A stretch of 12,464 nucleotides of DNA from CAYMRB01 sp964392615 (GTDB lineage Bacteria; Planctomycetota; UBA8108). Below the pieces are notes generated by a model, which did no database searches, was not told the origin of the DNA, and was given only the letters and a program-made list of their open reading frames with translations. The stretch spans positions 1 through 12,464 of the forward strand of contig CAYMRB010000305.1 of the NCBI GenBank assembly GCA_964392615.1, given 5' to 3'. The translations under genes were made by a program, and so were the position numbers. Each line of letters starts with the position of its first letter. Positions within the stretch are counted from its first letter, which is position 1. Below, one piece after another: positions 1-6,945 of this stretch.

Positions 1-1098
1 ATCATCACCGGCGTCTACACGATCTCCGGTGGCCTCGCCGCGGTCGTGTACACCCACCCCATTCAGCTCGTCATGATGTTATTCGGTGCCGCGCTGGTCG
101 TCGGCATCGGTCTCGGCGAGGTGGGGGGCTTCTCCGGCATGGAAGCGTCGCTCACCGAGATGGGCAAGACGCAACACCTGACACTTCTGTTGCCGCACGA
201 CTCGACGACGCCGTTCCCGTGGACCGGCGTCTTCTTCGGTCTCGCTCTCGTGTTGGCGCCGGCGTACTTCATCGGCAACCAGGCGATCGTCCAGCGCACG
301 CTCGGTGCGAAGAGCGAGTGGAGCGCCAAGGCCGGCACGCTCTTCGGTGGATTCCTGAAGTTCGCGATTCCGTTTCTGGTCGTCGTTCCCGGGCTGATCG
401 GTCTCGTGCTGTTTCCCGACCTCAGCGACGGTGATCGCGCGTTCGGTCGACTCGTGCGCGAGCTTCTGCCGATGGGCGTTCGCGGCGTCGTGTTCGCCGG
501 CTTCCTCGCCGCGCTGATGTCGAGCGTCGACTCGCTGCTCGCGTCCACCGCGACGATGATCACGCGCGATCTGTGGCTCGGCGCGCACGAAGGGGGCGTG
601 CTCTCCGGTCGACCGAGCGATCGCTCGCTGCTCGTGTTCGGACGCGTGACGACTGGCGTCCTGGTCGTCCTGGGCGCCTTGAGCGCGCCGATTTCGACGA
701 TGTTCGAGGGCGTCTACACCGCGATCCAATCGCTCTTCGCGATCATCCAAGGCCCCAGCCTCGCCATCCTGATCGGAGGCATGTTCTGGCGTCGTGCGAC
801 GCCGGCTGCCGCGGTGTGGACGATCTGCGTCGGCGTGTCGGTCGCGACGAGTCTGTTCTCGTGGCAGAAGTACGCCGCGTACGTGAAGGAGCCGACGCCC
901 TTCAACGCCGCGGAGCCGTTCTTCATGATCGCCGCGATCTCGTGCGCGGTCTCGTTCCTGACGCTGTTCCTCGTCAGCCACTTGACGCGGCCCAAGTCGA
1001 TCGAGGAGCTCCGCGGGCTCGTCTTCCGCGGCACGCTCGGCGACGACGAGGCGCAAGGCGCGCTCCGCGATCGCGGCGAAGAGGAGGACGACGCGTGA
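1..1098 (+). CDS. Sodium:solute symporter (SSS family), 5'-truncated by window edge
   Basis: The frame is open from base 1 and ends at TGA 1096-1098, giving 365 visible residues. The GTG at 46 lies inside the coding frame and is not the true start; about 150-200 N-terminal residues (first 4-5 helices) are probably outside the window. Visible family hallmarks are YTISGGLAAVVYT at the left edge, NQAIVQRTLGAK (about residue 94 of the visible part) and the signature AGFLAALMSSVDSLLAS around residues 168-184. The SS-x-DS serines of that signature belong to the conserved Na+-site helix of LeuT-fold SSS transporters. At least eight hydrophobic segments are visible, and the protein ends in a charged cytoplasmic tail rich in Glu and Asp. 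The family co-transports Na+ with sugars, amino acids, sialic acid or other solutes at the inner membrane; the substrate cannot be told from this fragment. The stop overlaps the start of the next small gene. Confidence 0.93.
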   Translation: MITGVYTISGGLAAVVYTHPIQLVMMLFGAALVVGIGLGEVGGFSGMEASLTEMGKTQHLTLLLPHDSTTPFPWTGVFFGLALVLAPAYFIGNQAIVQRTLGAKSEWSAKAGTLFGGFLKFAIPFLVVVPGLIGLVLFPDLSDGDRAFGRLVRELLPMGVRGVVFAGFLAALMSSVDSLLASTATMITRDLWLGAHEGGVLSGRPSDRSLLVFGRVTTGVLVVLGALSAPISTMFEGVYTAIQSLFAIIQGPSLAILIGGMFWRRATPAAAVWTICVGVSVATSLFSWQKYAAYVKEPTPFNAAEPFFMIAAISCAVSFLTLFLVSHLTRPKSIEELRGLVFRGTLGDDEAQGALRDRGEEEDDA

Positions 1099-1280
1099 CC
1101 GAGATCGACCTCGCCCGCTGGCTCTTCACCGCGTTCTTCGTGCTGCTCGCCGTGGCGCCGTTCTTCTTGCCGCGCCGATACATCCTCCGCGGCGCGCCGA
1201 GCCGCGCTGCATGGCGCGATCTGCGCTGGTGGGCCCTGCTGCTCGTCGCGATCCACGTCGCGGTCTACTGGTGGTTCTGA
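1095..1280 (+). CDS. Small two-helix membrane protein next to symporter
   Basis: The GTG start at 1095 overlaps the symporter stop as GTGA, the usual sign of translational coupling. It yields 61 residues. Two hydrophobic stretches are clear: about residues 7-25 (WLFTAFFVLLAVAPFFLP region) and 44-61 (WWALLLVAIHVAVYWWF), joined by a basic loop (RRYILRG, RAAWRDLR). The positive-inside rule suggests both ends face the periplasm and the loop the cytoplasm. The protein ends at the last helix with an aromatic YWWF. I do not recognise the family. The tight coupling suggests a small subunit or accessory of the transporter, as known for some other Na+ symporters, but that role is inference. The length is too short for most automatic gene callers, and no independent ribosome binding site is visible. 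Confidence 0.72.
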   Translation: MTEIDLARWLFTAFFVLLAVAPFFLPRRYILRGAPSRAAWRDLRWWALLLVAIHVAVYWWF

Positions 1281-1861
1281 GCTCCGCTCGCCGGGTCGCG
1301 CCGACCATCGCGGCTGGCGACGCGCTACCACGTCTGACGCAGCGGCGTTGGTGGCAGCTCGGCGGGCATCGCGTCTTGCGCCGCGAGTGGGTGTTCCTGC
1401 CGACCTGGATCCTCGACGTCGACATCGTCGGAGCGCGGTCTCCCGTCGAGTCCGTCATCGTCAGCGTCGACGCGATCGACGGTACGGTGCGCCGTCTCGA
1501 CGCGTCGGTGCCCCTGGAGCGCGAGGACGAGCCTCCGGAGGGCGAGCTGCTTCCTACGCTCGTCGATGCCGACGCGGCGGCTCGCCACGTGCGTACCGAG
1601 GTCCCGTTGCAGGCGCTGTCCGTCGCGATCAAAGCCGGCGGAGCGTGGTCGATCGAACGCGTCGCGCTGCTCGAGTGCATCGGCTACCCGTATCTAGTGC
1701 AGCACCTCGCGACGCGACGCACGCGCTGGTTTCGCGCCGTCGACGGCTTCAGCGGCGCCTTGGTCGGCGCGAGGACTCGCTCCTCCCTGTTGCGCGGGTT
1801 CGTCGAGCTCAGTCGTGCGAGCCGCCGAGGCTCGGATCTCGACTCCGACCCCGCCCCTTGA
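1271..1861 (+). CDS. Unrecognised soluble protein with internal repeat
   Basis: 196 residues if started at GTG 1271, which overlaps the end of the previous small gene by 10 nt; an in-frame ATG at 1211 would overlap it by 70 nt and seems less likely. No ribosome binding site decides the start. No signal peptide or transmembrane helix is evident. Two similar segments are seen. Residues 43-73 contain LPTWILDVD, then VDAIDGTV. Residues 138-164 contain GYPYLVQHL, then AVDGFSGAL. The shared pattern is Pro-x-aromatic/Leu-rich strand, then Val-Asp-small-x-x-Gly. This resembles beta-hairpin modules ending in a VD-x-x-(T/S)G turn found in assorted uncharacterised proteins, but I cannot assign a family. 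A WW pair (27-28) and the basic segment RRWWQLGGHRVLRRE precede the first repeat. The last 53 nt overlap the 3' end of the opposing exporter gene. Confidence 0.68.
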   Translation: MVLSSARRVAPTIAAGDALPRLTQRRWWQLGGHRVLRREWVFLPTWILDVDIVGARSPVESVIVSVDAIDGTVRRLDASVPLEREDEPPEGELLPTLVDADAAARHVRTEVPLQALSVAIKAGGAWSIERVALLECIGYPYLVQHLATRRTRWFRAVDGFSGALVGARTRSSLLRGFVELSRASRRGSDLDSDPAP

Positions 1862-4232
1862 ATCGATCGCCGAGCATCATCAGCGCCGGCAACAGCGTCA
1901 AGCTCGCGACGCAACACGATGAGATGCCGAGGCCGATCATGAGCCCGAAGTGGCGCAGAAGCGGCAACTCGCTCACGAGCAGAGCGAGAAACCCGCACGT
2001 GACCGCGAGCGCGTTGAAGGCGAGCGCCTTGGCGGTGATCGAGAAGACCTCGTCGAACACACGGCGCCAATCGCCCTGCGCCTCGCGGCGCGCGAGGCGC
2101 ACGCGGTCGATCACGTGGATCGGGAAGTTGACGCCGACGCCGATCGCGAGCGATGCGAACATCGACGTGCCGATGCTCAACGGGATTCCGGCGCCCGCCA
2201 TCACCGCGTATGTCACCAACACGGCGAAAGCCACGGGCAGGATCGCGAGGAGACCGGTCCAGAACGAACGGAACAGCAGCATCAGGCACACGAGAATCAC
2301 GACGATCGTGAACGCGATGCTCTGGATGTGGCTGCGGACGATGATCCGGACCCAGCAATAGTCGAGGTTGACGCGACCGGACAGCGACGCGCGCAGCGGG
2401 CCGCCTTCGCGGAAGTGCTCGTCGAGGTAGCGCGACAGCGCCTCGACCACGCGCTGCTCGTCGTGGAACTCGCCGCTGCAGAGGCGCAGCCGGACGTTCG
2501 TGCGCCGGTACTCGGCGTCGATGATGCGCCGCAGATCGGCCTTCTTCGACGGGCTCGCGTCGAGCAGCTCGAACTGCTCCCGTACGGTTGCCGCGCTGCC
2601 GGGTATGCGCTTCTCGCTCTCGTCCCAGCCCGCGAGGATCTGGTTCATCTTCTTCGCGAAGCGGGCGATCGACGACGTGCCGGTGACCGTCGGCTGCGCG
2701 GCCGCGAACTCCTCGAGGGCGTCGATGCGTCGCAGCACGTCCGGCTCGAGCAGCGCGCCGGGCGCATCGGCTTCGATCAGCACGTCGAGGAAGTACGTGC
2801 CGTGGAACAGCTCGTTCAGCAACCGATCGTCCGACACGATGCGGCTGTTCTCGTCGAACGTCGAGACCATCGACTGGCGCACCTGCAAGCCCGTCGCCTG
2901 CCAGACGCCGATCCCGGCGAGGACCGCGAAGGCCGCGCACCACAGGACCGGCTGTCCGTGAACCGCGCGGCCGAGCGTGCGAAGTCCCGCGACGATCGGG
3001 CCGCGATCGGCCCACCCGGCCAGGCGACGTGGCGTGCGTGCGCGCGGATTCACGAGAGCGAGCGCGGCCGGCAGGATCGTGAACGACGCGACGAGGGTCG
3101 CGCCGACTCCGACCGCCGTGAAGAGCCCGAAGTACCGCAAGGGCGGCATGATCCCCGTGAAGAGAAACGACACGAAGCCGACCGCGTCGGTCACCGAAGT
3201 GAACAGCACCGGGGCCCACAGGCGCGACACCGCGCGCTTCGCGAGCGCGGCACGCTCGGCGGCGGAGCTGCCGGCGCCATCGGGGCAGCGACCGGCCTCG
3301 CGGTAGTACTCGCCGAGAATGTGGATCGCGTCGGCGACACCGATCGACATCACGGTCACGAGGATCGAGTTCGTGATGATGTAGATCGGTATGCCGCACC
3401 AGCTCATCAGCCCGAGCATCACCGCGCAGCCGGAGCCGACGACGGCCATCGGCAGCATCACGCCCTGGAAGCTGCGGAACGCGAGGACGAGAAACAGCAC
3501 GACGATCGCGACGCAGAACGGGTTGAGCCGCAGCGCGCTCTGCACGACCGCTTGGCCCATGACGCTGCGCACCGCCGCCTCGCCCGCGAGCGCGAGGTGC
3601 AGACCGCTGCGGCGGTGCTTCTCGACGAGCCCGGCGACGAACTCCTGGACCTCCTGCGCGTGCCCCCTCGGCGGTACGATAGCGAGCGCGGTCGCCGAGC
3701 CGTCCTCCGACACGATAACGCCGTCGTACAGCTCGACGCGCCGCACCGCGGCTCGGAGCGCGGCCAGCTCTTCCGCCGTCTCCGGGAACGGATCGAGGTA
3801 CTGGCGCTCGATGAGCTGCCCGGTGCTGTTGAGCTCGACGTCGTTCTCGGTCGCCAGGCTGTAGACCGGATGCGGCCCCGGCGCACCGAATTCGTCGCGA
3901 TGGCTCTCGAGGAAATCGAGAATCTCCCGCGTCAACGTCTCGACGAGCCGCAGCGGCTGCGCCCCGTTCTGTCGAAACACCCCGCCCGGCACCGGGCGGC
4001 CCTGGTCGTCGACGACGACCACCGCGAGGAGCATGGGATCTTCGAGGGCGAACAGGCGCTCGACGCGTTCCTTCGACACGAGCGCGGGGTGCCCGGGCGG
4101 CAGAAACGCGTCCGGGCGGTTGTCGAACCGGATGAACAGCAGGCCGCTGCCGAGCGCGAGTACGACCGACACCGCGATGGCAAGGGTGGCCCGAGGCCGC
4201 CGCGTCACGAGCTCGAGATACGGTTCGATCAC
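1809..4232 (-). CDS. RND superfamily exporter, MMPL/HAE3-like
   Basis: 807 residues from GTG 4232 to TGA at 1809. The layout is the duplicated RND plan. Helix 1 is near 15-35, with a periplasmic domain to about 235. Helices 2-6 lie between about 237 and 395, helix 7 near 428-446, and a second periplasmic domain runs to about 630. Helices 8-12 lie between about 635 and 786. NRPDAFLPPGHPAL (38-51), just after helix 1, is typical of the MMPL/HAE3 branch. Helix 4 carries GVADAIH (298-304), whose Asp301 is the expected proton-relay residue; the matching helix 10 reads GVGVNFPIH with Asn702 instead. Proteins of this type export lipids, hopanoids or other hydrophobic molecules using the proton gradient; the cargo is unknown here. 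No membrane-fusion or outer-membrane partner gene is nearby, which fits MMPL types. A coiled-coil protein gene lies 45 nt upstream in the same direction. No strong Shine-Dalgarno is visible before the start. Confidence 0.92.
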   Translation of the reverse strand: MIEPYLELVTRRPRATLAIAVSVVLALGSGLLFIRFDNRPDAFLPPGHPALVSKERVERLFALEDPMLLAVVVVDDQGRPVPGGVFRQNGAQPLRLVETLTREILDFLESHRDEFGAPGPHPVYSLATENDVELNSTGQLIERQYLDPFPETAEELAALRAAVRRVELYDGVIVSEDGSATALAIVPPRGHAQEVQEFVAGLVEKHRRSGLHLALAGEAAVRSVMGQAVVQSALRLNPFCVAIVVLFLVLAFRSFQGVMLPMAVVGSGCAVMLGLMSWCGIPIYIITNSILVTVMSIGVADAIHILGEYYREAGRCPDGAGSSAAERAALAKRAVSRLWAPVLFTSVTDAVGFVSFLFTGIMPPLRYFGLFTAVGVGATLVASFTILPAALALVNPRARTPRRLAGWADRGPIVAGLRTLGRAVHGQPVLWCAAFAVLAGIGVWQATGLQVRQSMVSTFDENSRIVSDDRLLNELFHGTYFLDVLIEADAPGALLEPDVLRRIDALEEFAAAQPTVTGTSSIARFAKKMNQILAGWDESEKRIPGSAATVREQFELLDASPSKKADLRRIIDAEYRRTNVRLRLCSGEFHDEQRVVEALSRYLDEHFREGGPLRASLSGRVNLDYCWVRIIVRSHIQSIAFTIVVILVCLMLLFRSFWTGLLAILPVAFAVLVTYAVMAGAGIPLSIGTSMFASLAIGVGVNFPIHVIDRVRLARREAQGDWRRVFDEVFSITAKALAFNALAVTCGFLALLVSELPLLRHFGLMIGLGISSCCVASLTLLPALMMLGDRFKGRGRSRDPSLGGSHD

Positions 4233-4277
4233 CCGGGCAGGCTATCGCGTCGGCGGCGGGGATTCCAGAGGCGGCTG

Positions 4278-4886
4278 TCAGCCTGACTGCAAGGCTTGGC
4301 GCACGGCACCGGGCACGACGTCGGTCTTGAGGTACATCGTGACCACGCGGAACTTGTCGTCGATCAGCTGCTTCAGCTCGTCGGAGCCGACGACGGCGTG
4401 GACTTGCTTCTCGACGACGCCGGCGACCTCCTTGCGCAGGATCTCTCCCAGGTGCTCGGAGAGGAAGTCCTTGACGATCGAGCCGGCGGCCGCCTTGATC
4501 TTGTCGGTGCTGTCGCCCCCGGCATCCCCGGCTCCCGCGCTGTCGATCTCGCGGCGCACGACCCGCCGCACCAGCTCTTCGAGCACGCCGCTTTCGACGA
4601 GCACCGATCCGATGACGGTCTTCAGCCGCTTCGTGAGGGCGTCATCGGAGAGCCCTGGCGCGTCCGCGCCGTGCGCGTTGTCTGCGGAGCTGTCGTCGAG
4701 CAGGCCGTCCAACCGCGACGCCAGGGCATCGAGTCGCTGGTTCAGCCAGTCGAGACGGCACTCGATCTCGTCCTGCAGGCCGTTCTGGAGCAGCCCGACG
4801 AGCTGTTCCGCGGCGAGCTTCGCGCTGCCGCCGGATCGCAGCGTCTGAATCGGGTCCGGTCGCTGCTGGCGGTTTGAGTCACTCAT
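4278..4886 (-). CDS. Unrecognised coiled-coil protein upstream of exporter
   Basis: 202 residues from ATG 4886 (complement) to TGA at 4278. It is predicted soluble, helical and charged, with no signal peptide or membrane segment. Residues about 41-65 show heptad-spaced Ile/Leu (RLDWLNQRLDALASRLDGLL), a likely coiled coil. A Ser/Asp/Ala-rich linker (66-80) follows. Three further helical blocks come next: DDALTKRLKTVIGSVL; VLEELVRRVVRREI; and KAAAGSIVKDFLSEHLGEIL running on to the C terminus. The repeating theme of amphipathic Val/Leu helices resembles small structural or scaffolding proteins, but I recognise no family. It lies 45 nt upstream of the exporter on the same strand and was probably transcribed with it, so it may serve that transporter; this is inference. 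A purine-rich GGATGGACGGGA just before the ATG may act as a weak ribosome binding site. Confidence 0.75.
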   Translation of the reverse strand: MSDSNRQQRPDPIQTLRSGGSAKLAAEQLVGLLQNGLQDEIECRLDWLNQRLDALASRLDGLLDDSSADNAHGADAPGLSDDALTKRLKTVIGSVLVESGVLEELVRRVVRREIDSAGAGDAGGDSTDKIKAAAGSIVKDFLSEHLGEILRKEVAGVVEKQVHAVVGSDELKQLIDDKFRVVTMYLKTDVVPGAVRQALQSG

Positions 4887-5168
4887 TCCCGTCCATCCGT
4901 GTCATCCCCTCGAAGAGTAGGATGCTCTCGCACGCGCGTCCACCGCGACCGGCGTGCCGGGAGGATCTCGCGGCCCCTGCGGTCTTCCGTTACTGCCGCC
5001 TCCATCGTAACATGGGCCGCTGGTGGCACGCGCCACGGCGGCGGAGACGAGCCACGAAGTGCGGTCTTTCGCGAGTGCTTGAGCCGGCTCGCCGAGCGAG
5101 TTCGCCCGCTGGCGAAACGCAGAGTGATTTGTGCAAGGCCGCACGCAGACGCCGAATCCGGGACGACG
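4887..5168. promoter_or_regulatory. Divergent intergenic region between exporter operon and Nudix-rex operon
   Basis: This 282-nt gap separates two diverging operons and so should hold both promoters. No close match to TTGACA/TATAAT at proper spacing is seen in either direction; TACGAT on the minus strand (4999-5004) is the best lone -10 candidate. Inverted repeats are visible: gccgc-tg-gtggc/gccac-g-gcggc (5016-5042) with loop acgc, the 10-nt palindrome gagccggctc (5081-5090), and ttcgcc/ggcgaa (5101-5116). A TTGTGC...GCAC element at 5129-5144 weakly recalls a Rex operator. The assignment rests mainly on gene orientation. Confidence 0.45.
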
Positions 5169-5936
5169 ATGCCTGAGCGAGTGTTGGTGGTTCCGAGAAG
5201 GGATTTGCTTCCCGACGCGGACGCCGGGCATGGAGCGAGCCGCTCCAGTGGTGGAGAACTCTGCGGCTTTCGCGCCCTCCGCGACGGGGAGGCTCGCGAG
5301 GACCTCGCGGCGCGCCTGCGTGGAGCGCGCTACGTGCTGCGCGACGCGGCGGAGGACGATCCGAGCCTGAAGCAGTTGATTCCGTATGCCGTCGTCGTGC
5401 GCCGGCCCCCGGCCGCGACGCCGGAAGGACCGATAAGCCGCGACGGGCTCGCAGGCCTCGACGGCGACGTCTTTCTGATGCGCCGTACCCGCGGGGGCTC
5501 GGAGTCGCGCCTGTGGGATTTGCACTCGATCGGCGTCGGCGGGCACGTGAATCCGGTCGACGGCGATCCCGTGAGCCCCGGATCGAACGTCGAGACCATC
5601 GTCGAGGCGGCCCTGCGGCGCGAGATCGACGAGGAGCTCGTGGGCGCCGGCGGGGCGCAGCTGCGGCTCGTCGGCTGCCTCAACGACGATTCCAACGCGG
5701 TCGGCCGCGTCCACTTCGGCCTCGTGTACCTGTGTGAGGTCGGCGTGCTCGAGGCGAACGGACAAGACGTCGCCGTCCGCGAGACCGACCAGCTCGAGGG
5801 CGAGTTCGTTCCGGTGACGAGCTTGGCCCAGCGGCGTGAGACGATGGAGTCTTGGTCGGCGCACCTCGTCGATGGCCTGTGTGCGGAGCGCGAGGCTCCG
5901 TCGGCCTCGCAGCGGGTCGCGCCGCCAGAATCGTGA
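5169..5936 (+). CDS. Nudix hydrolase (MutT-like phosphohydrolase)
   Basis: 255 residues from ATG 5169. The frame stays open upstream to 4899, but the family-like opening ERVLVVPR right after 5169 supports this start. A Nudix core is visible: WDLHSIGVGGHVNPVDGD (116-133), then ETIVEAALRREIDEEL (142-157). The REIDEE part is the metal-binding REUXEE signature. The distance from GGH to REIDEE is about 12 residues longer than the classic Nudix box, as in a subgroup of MutT-like phosphohydrolases that share the IGxGGHxN motif. The N-terminal 70 residues (VLVVPRRDLLPD and a Phe/Arg-rich helix) form an extra domain seen in that subgroup. Nudix enzymes cleave nucleoside diphosphates linked to other groups, using Mg2+; the substrate is unknown. 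The stop lies 13 nt before rex, so the two were probably co-transcribed, hinting at an NAD(H)- or nucleotide-related role, which is inference. Confidence 0.87.
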   Translation: MPERVLVVPRRDLLPDADAGHGASRSSGGELCGFRALRDGEAREDLAARLRGARYVLRDAAEDDPSLKQLIPYAVVVRRPPAATPEGPISRDGLAGLDGDVFLMRRTRGGSESRLWDLHSIGVGGHVNPVDGDPVSPGSNVETIVEAALRREIDEELVGAGGAQLRLVGCLNDDSNAVGRVHFGLVYLCEVGVLEANGQDVAVRETDQLEGEFVPVTSLAQRRETMESWSAHLVDGLCAEREAPSASQRVAPPES

Positions 5937-5944
5937 GGGGAAGG
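5936..5944 (+). promoter_or_regulatory. Ribosome binding site of rex
   Basis: AGGGGAAGG lies 5 nt before ATG 5950 and overlaps the last base of the Nudix stop codon. It fixes the rex start among several in-frame upstream candidates (for example ATG 5836) and implies translational coupling with the Nudix gene. Confidence 0.75.
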
Positions 5945-5949
5945 CCGCG

Positions 5950-6660
5950 ATGGCACGGCGAGACAAACCCACGGTTCCGATCGCTCCGAAAGCTGCCGGA
6001 GCGCGGCTCTCCTTGTACCTCCGCTGCCTCGAGAGCCTCGAGAGAGGCGGGGAGACCACGACGTCGTCCCGCGAGCTCAGCGCGGCCCTCGGTATCACGG
6101 CAGCCCAGGTGCGCAAGGACCTCGGTTACTTCGGCCAGTTCGGGTATCCCGGCCTGGGATACAAGATCCCGCAGCTGATCGGCGAGCTGCGCGCCATCCT
6201 CGGCACCGACCGGAACTGGAATGTCGCGCTCGTCGGTATCGGTCACCTGGGCTCCGCGCTGGCGCGCTACCGAGGCTTCGAACGCCAGGGGTTCTCGATC
6301 ACTGCGCTCTTCGACGAGAGTCCGGCGCTCGTCGGCACGGACGTGGGCGGCCGAAGCGTGCGTCCGCTCGACGCGCTGCACGAGACGGTCGAACGCGAGG
6401 AGATCCAGCTGGGCATCGTCGCGGTGCCGGCGGATTCCGCCCAGCACGTGGCCGATCTTCTGGTCGAAGCCGGCATCCGCGGCATCTTCAACTTCGCGCC
6501 GGCGGTCCTGAATCTGCCGGATCACGTCGGCTACGTCTCGATCGACCTGGCGGTTCAACTCGAGCAGCTGACCTTCTTCGTGCGCCAGCAGGCCGCGCGT
6601 CAGACCGACGCAGCCAGCGTCGAGGACGACCCGGACGACCGCCCGCTGGAAGGGCGCTAG
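5950..6660 (+). CDS. rex: Redox-sensing transcriptional repressor Rex
   Basis: 236 residues, slightly longer than the usual 205-215 because of an N-terminal basic lead and a 20-residue C-terminal tail. Residues about 17-75 form the winged-helix DNA-binding domain, with the near-invariant AAQVRKDLGYFGQFG (51-65) followed by GYPGLGYKIPQL. Residues about 88-210 form the Rossmann domain: NVALVGIGHLGSAL (91-104) carries the GxGxxG dinucleotide-binding loop, with His99 where many Rex proteins have Asn. FDESP (121-125) supplies the acidic residue that favours NAD(H). AVPADSAQHVADLL (158-171) and GIFNFAPAVLNLP (178-190) are further family hallmarks, and VSIDLAVQLEQLTFF forms the C-terminal swapped helix. 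Rex represses fermentation and respiration genes when the NADH/NAD+ ratio is low and is released by NADH. It sits downstream of a Nudix hydrolase gene, with a strong ribosome binding site. Confidence 0.97.
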   Translation: MARRDKPTVPIAPKAAGARLSLYLRCLESLERGGETTTSSRELSAALGITAAQVRKDLGYFGQFGYPGLGYKIPQLIGELRAILGTDRNWNVALVGIGHLGSALARYRGFERQGFSITALFDESPALVGTDVGGRSVRPLDALHETVEREEIQLGIVAVPADSAQHVADLLVEAGIRGIFNFAPAVLNLPDHVGYVSIDLAVQLEQLTFFVRQQAARQTDAASVEDDPDDRPLEGR

Positions 6661-6687
6661 GGTGGTCCGTGGTAGCCGCTCCGCGGC

Positions 6688-6720
6688 GCCCGATGTCGTG
6701 GCGAGAAAAGGGGATCGGGC
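6688..6720 (+). terminator. Weak stem-loop after rex, possible terminator
   Basis: GCCCGAT (6688-6694) pairs perfectly with ATCGGGC (6714-6720) across a 19-nt loop, followed by AGCTTTC. It lies between rex and the tRNA promoter. The stem is short, the loop long and there is no proper T-run, so this is only a candidate. Confidence 0.28.
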
Positions 6721-6734
6721 AGCTTTCAAATCCT

Positions 6735-6763
6735 TTGACAGCCGCCCTGGGCATGGATATAGT
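6735..6763 (+). promoter_or_regulatory. Sigma-70 promoter of tRNA-Gln
   Basis: TTGACA at 6735-6740 matches the -35 consensus exactly, and TATAGT at 6758-6763 is one base off the -10 consensus, with an ideal 17-nt spacer. Transcription would start near 6770, about 8-9 nt before the mature tRNA. It is the strongest promoter visible in the window and may also feed glmU and the genes beyond. Confidence 0.88.
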
Positions 6764-6778
6764 CCCCTGTTTTCCCGG

Positions 6779-6853
6779 TACCCGGTGGTGTAATTGGCAA
6801 CACCGCAGGTTTTGGTCCTGCTGTTCCAGGTTCGAGTCCTGGCCGGGTAACCA
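6779..6853 (+). tRNA. tRNA-Gln(UUG) with encoded CCA
   Basis: A full cloverleaf can be drawn. The acceptor stem is TACCCGG (6779-6785) with CCGGGTA (6843-6849), and the discriminator is A6850. The D arm is GTG/CAC (6788-6790, 6801-6803). The anticodon stem is GCAGG/CCTGC (6805-6809, 6817-6821), with loop TTTTGGT and anticodon TTG at 6812-6814. There is a 4-nt variable loop, and the T arm is CCAGG/CCTGG around TTCGAGT. CCA 6851-6853 is encoded. The weak U1-A72 pair is a glutaminyl-tRNA identity feature. UUG reads CAA and, by wobble, CAG. It stands just after a consensus promoter and 92 nt before glmU. Confidence 0.96.
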
Positions 6854-6945
6854 GGCCGGAGCCGGGCAGCCGAGCCGAGCTTCCGCTTCCACGAGACCGG
6901 GTCGAGCGAAGTCTTTCGATCGCCCCGATTTAGCGCGTTTTCGAG

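Noticed and set aside
46..48. GTG 46 as the start of the symporter
   Set aside because: The coding frame and family similarity continue upstream to base 1, so the gene is cut by the window edge.
1950..4286. Plus-strand open frame of 778 codons antisense to the exporter
   Set aside because: The opposite strand encodes a full 12-helix RND exporter; this frame is hydrophilic, rich in Arg, Asp, Glu and His, and has no recognisable domain.
4899..5168. Upstream extension of the Nudix hydrolase
   Set aside because: The frame is open but the extension is Arg/Pro/Ser-rich without similarity to the family, and the family-like opening VLVVPR begins right after 5169.
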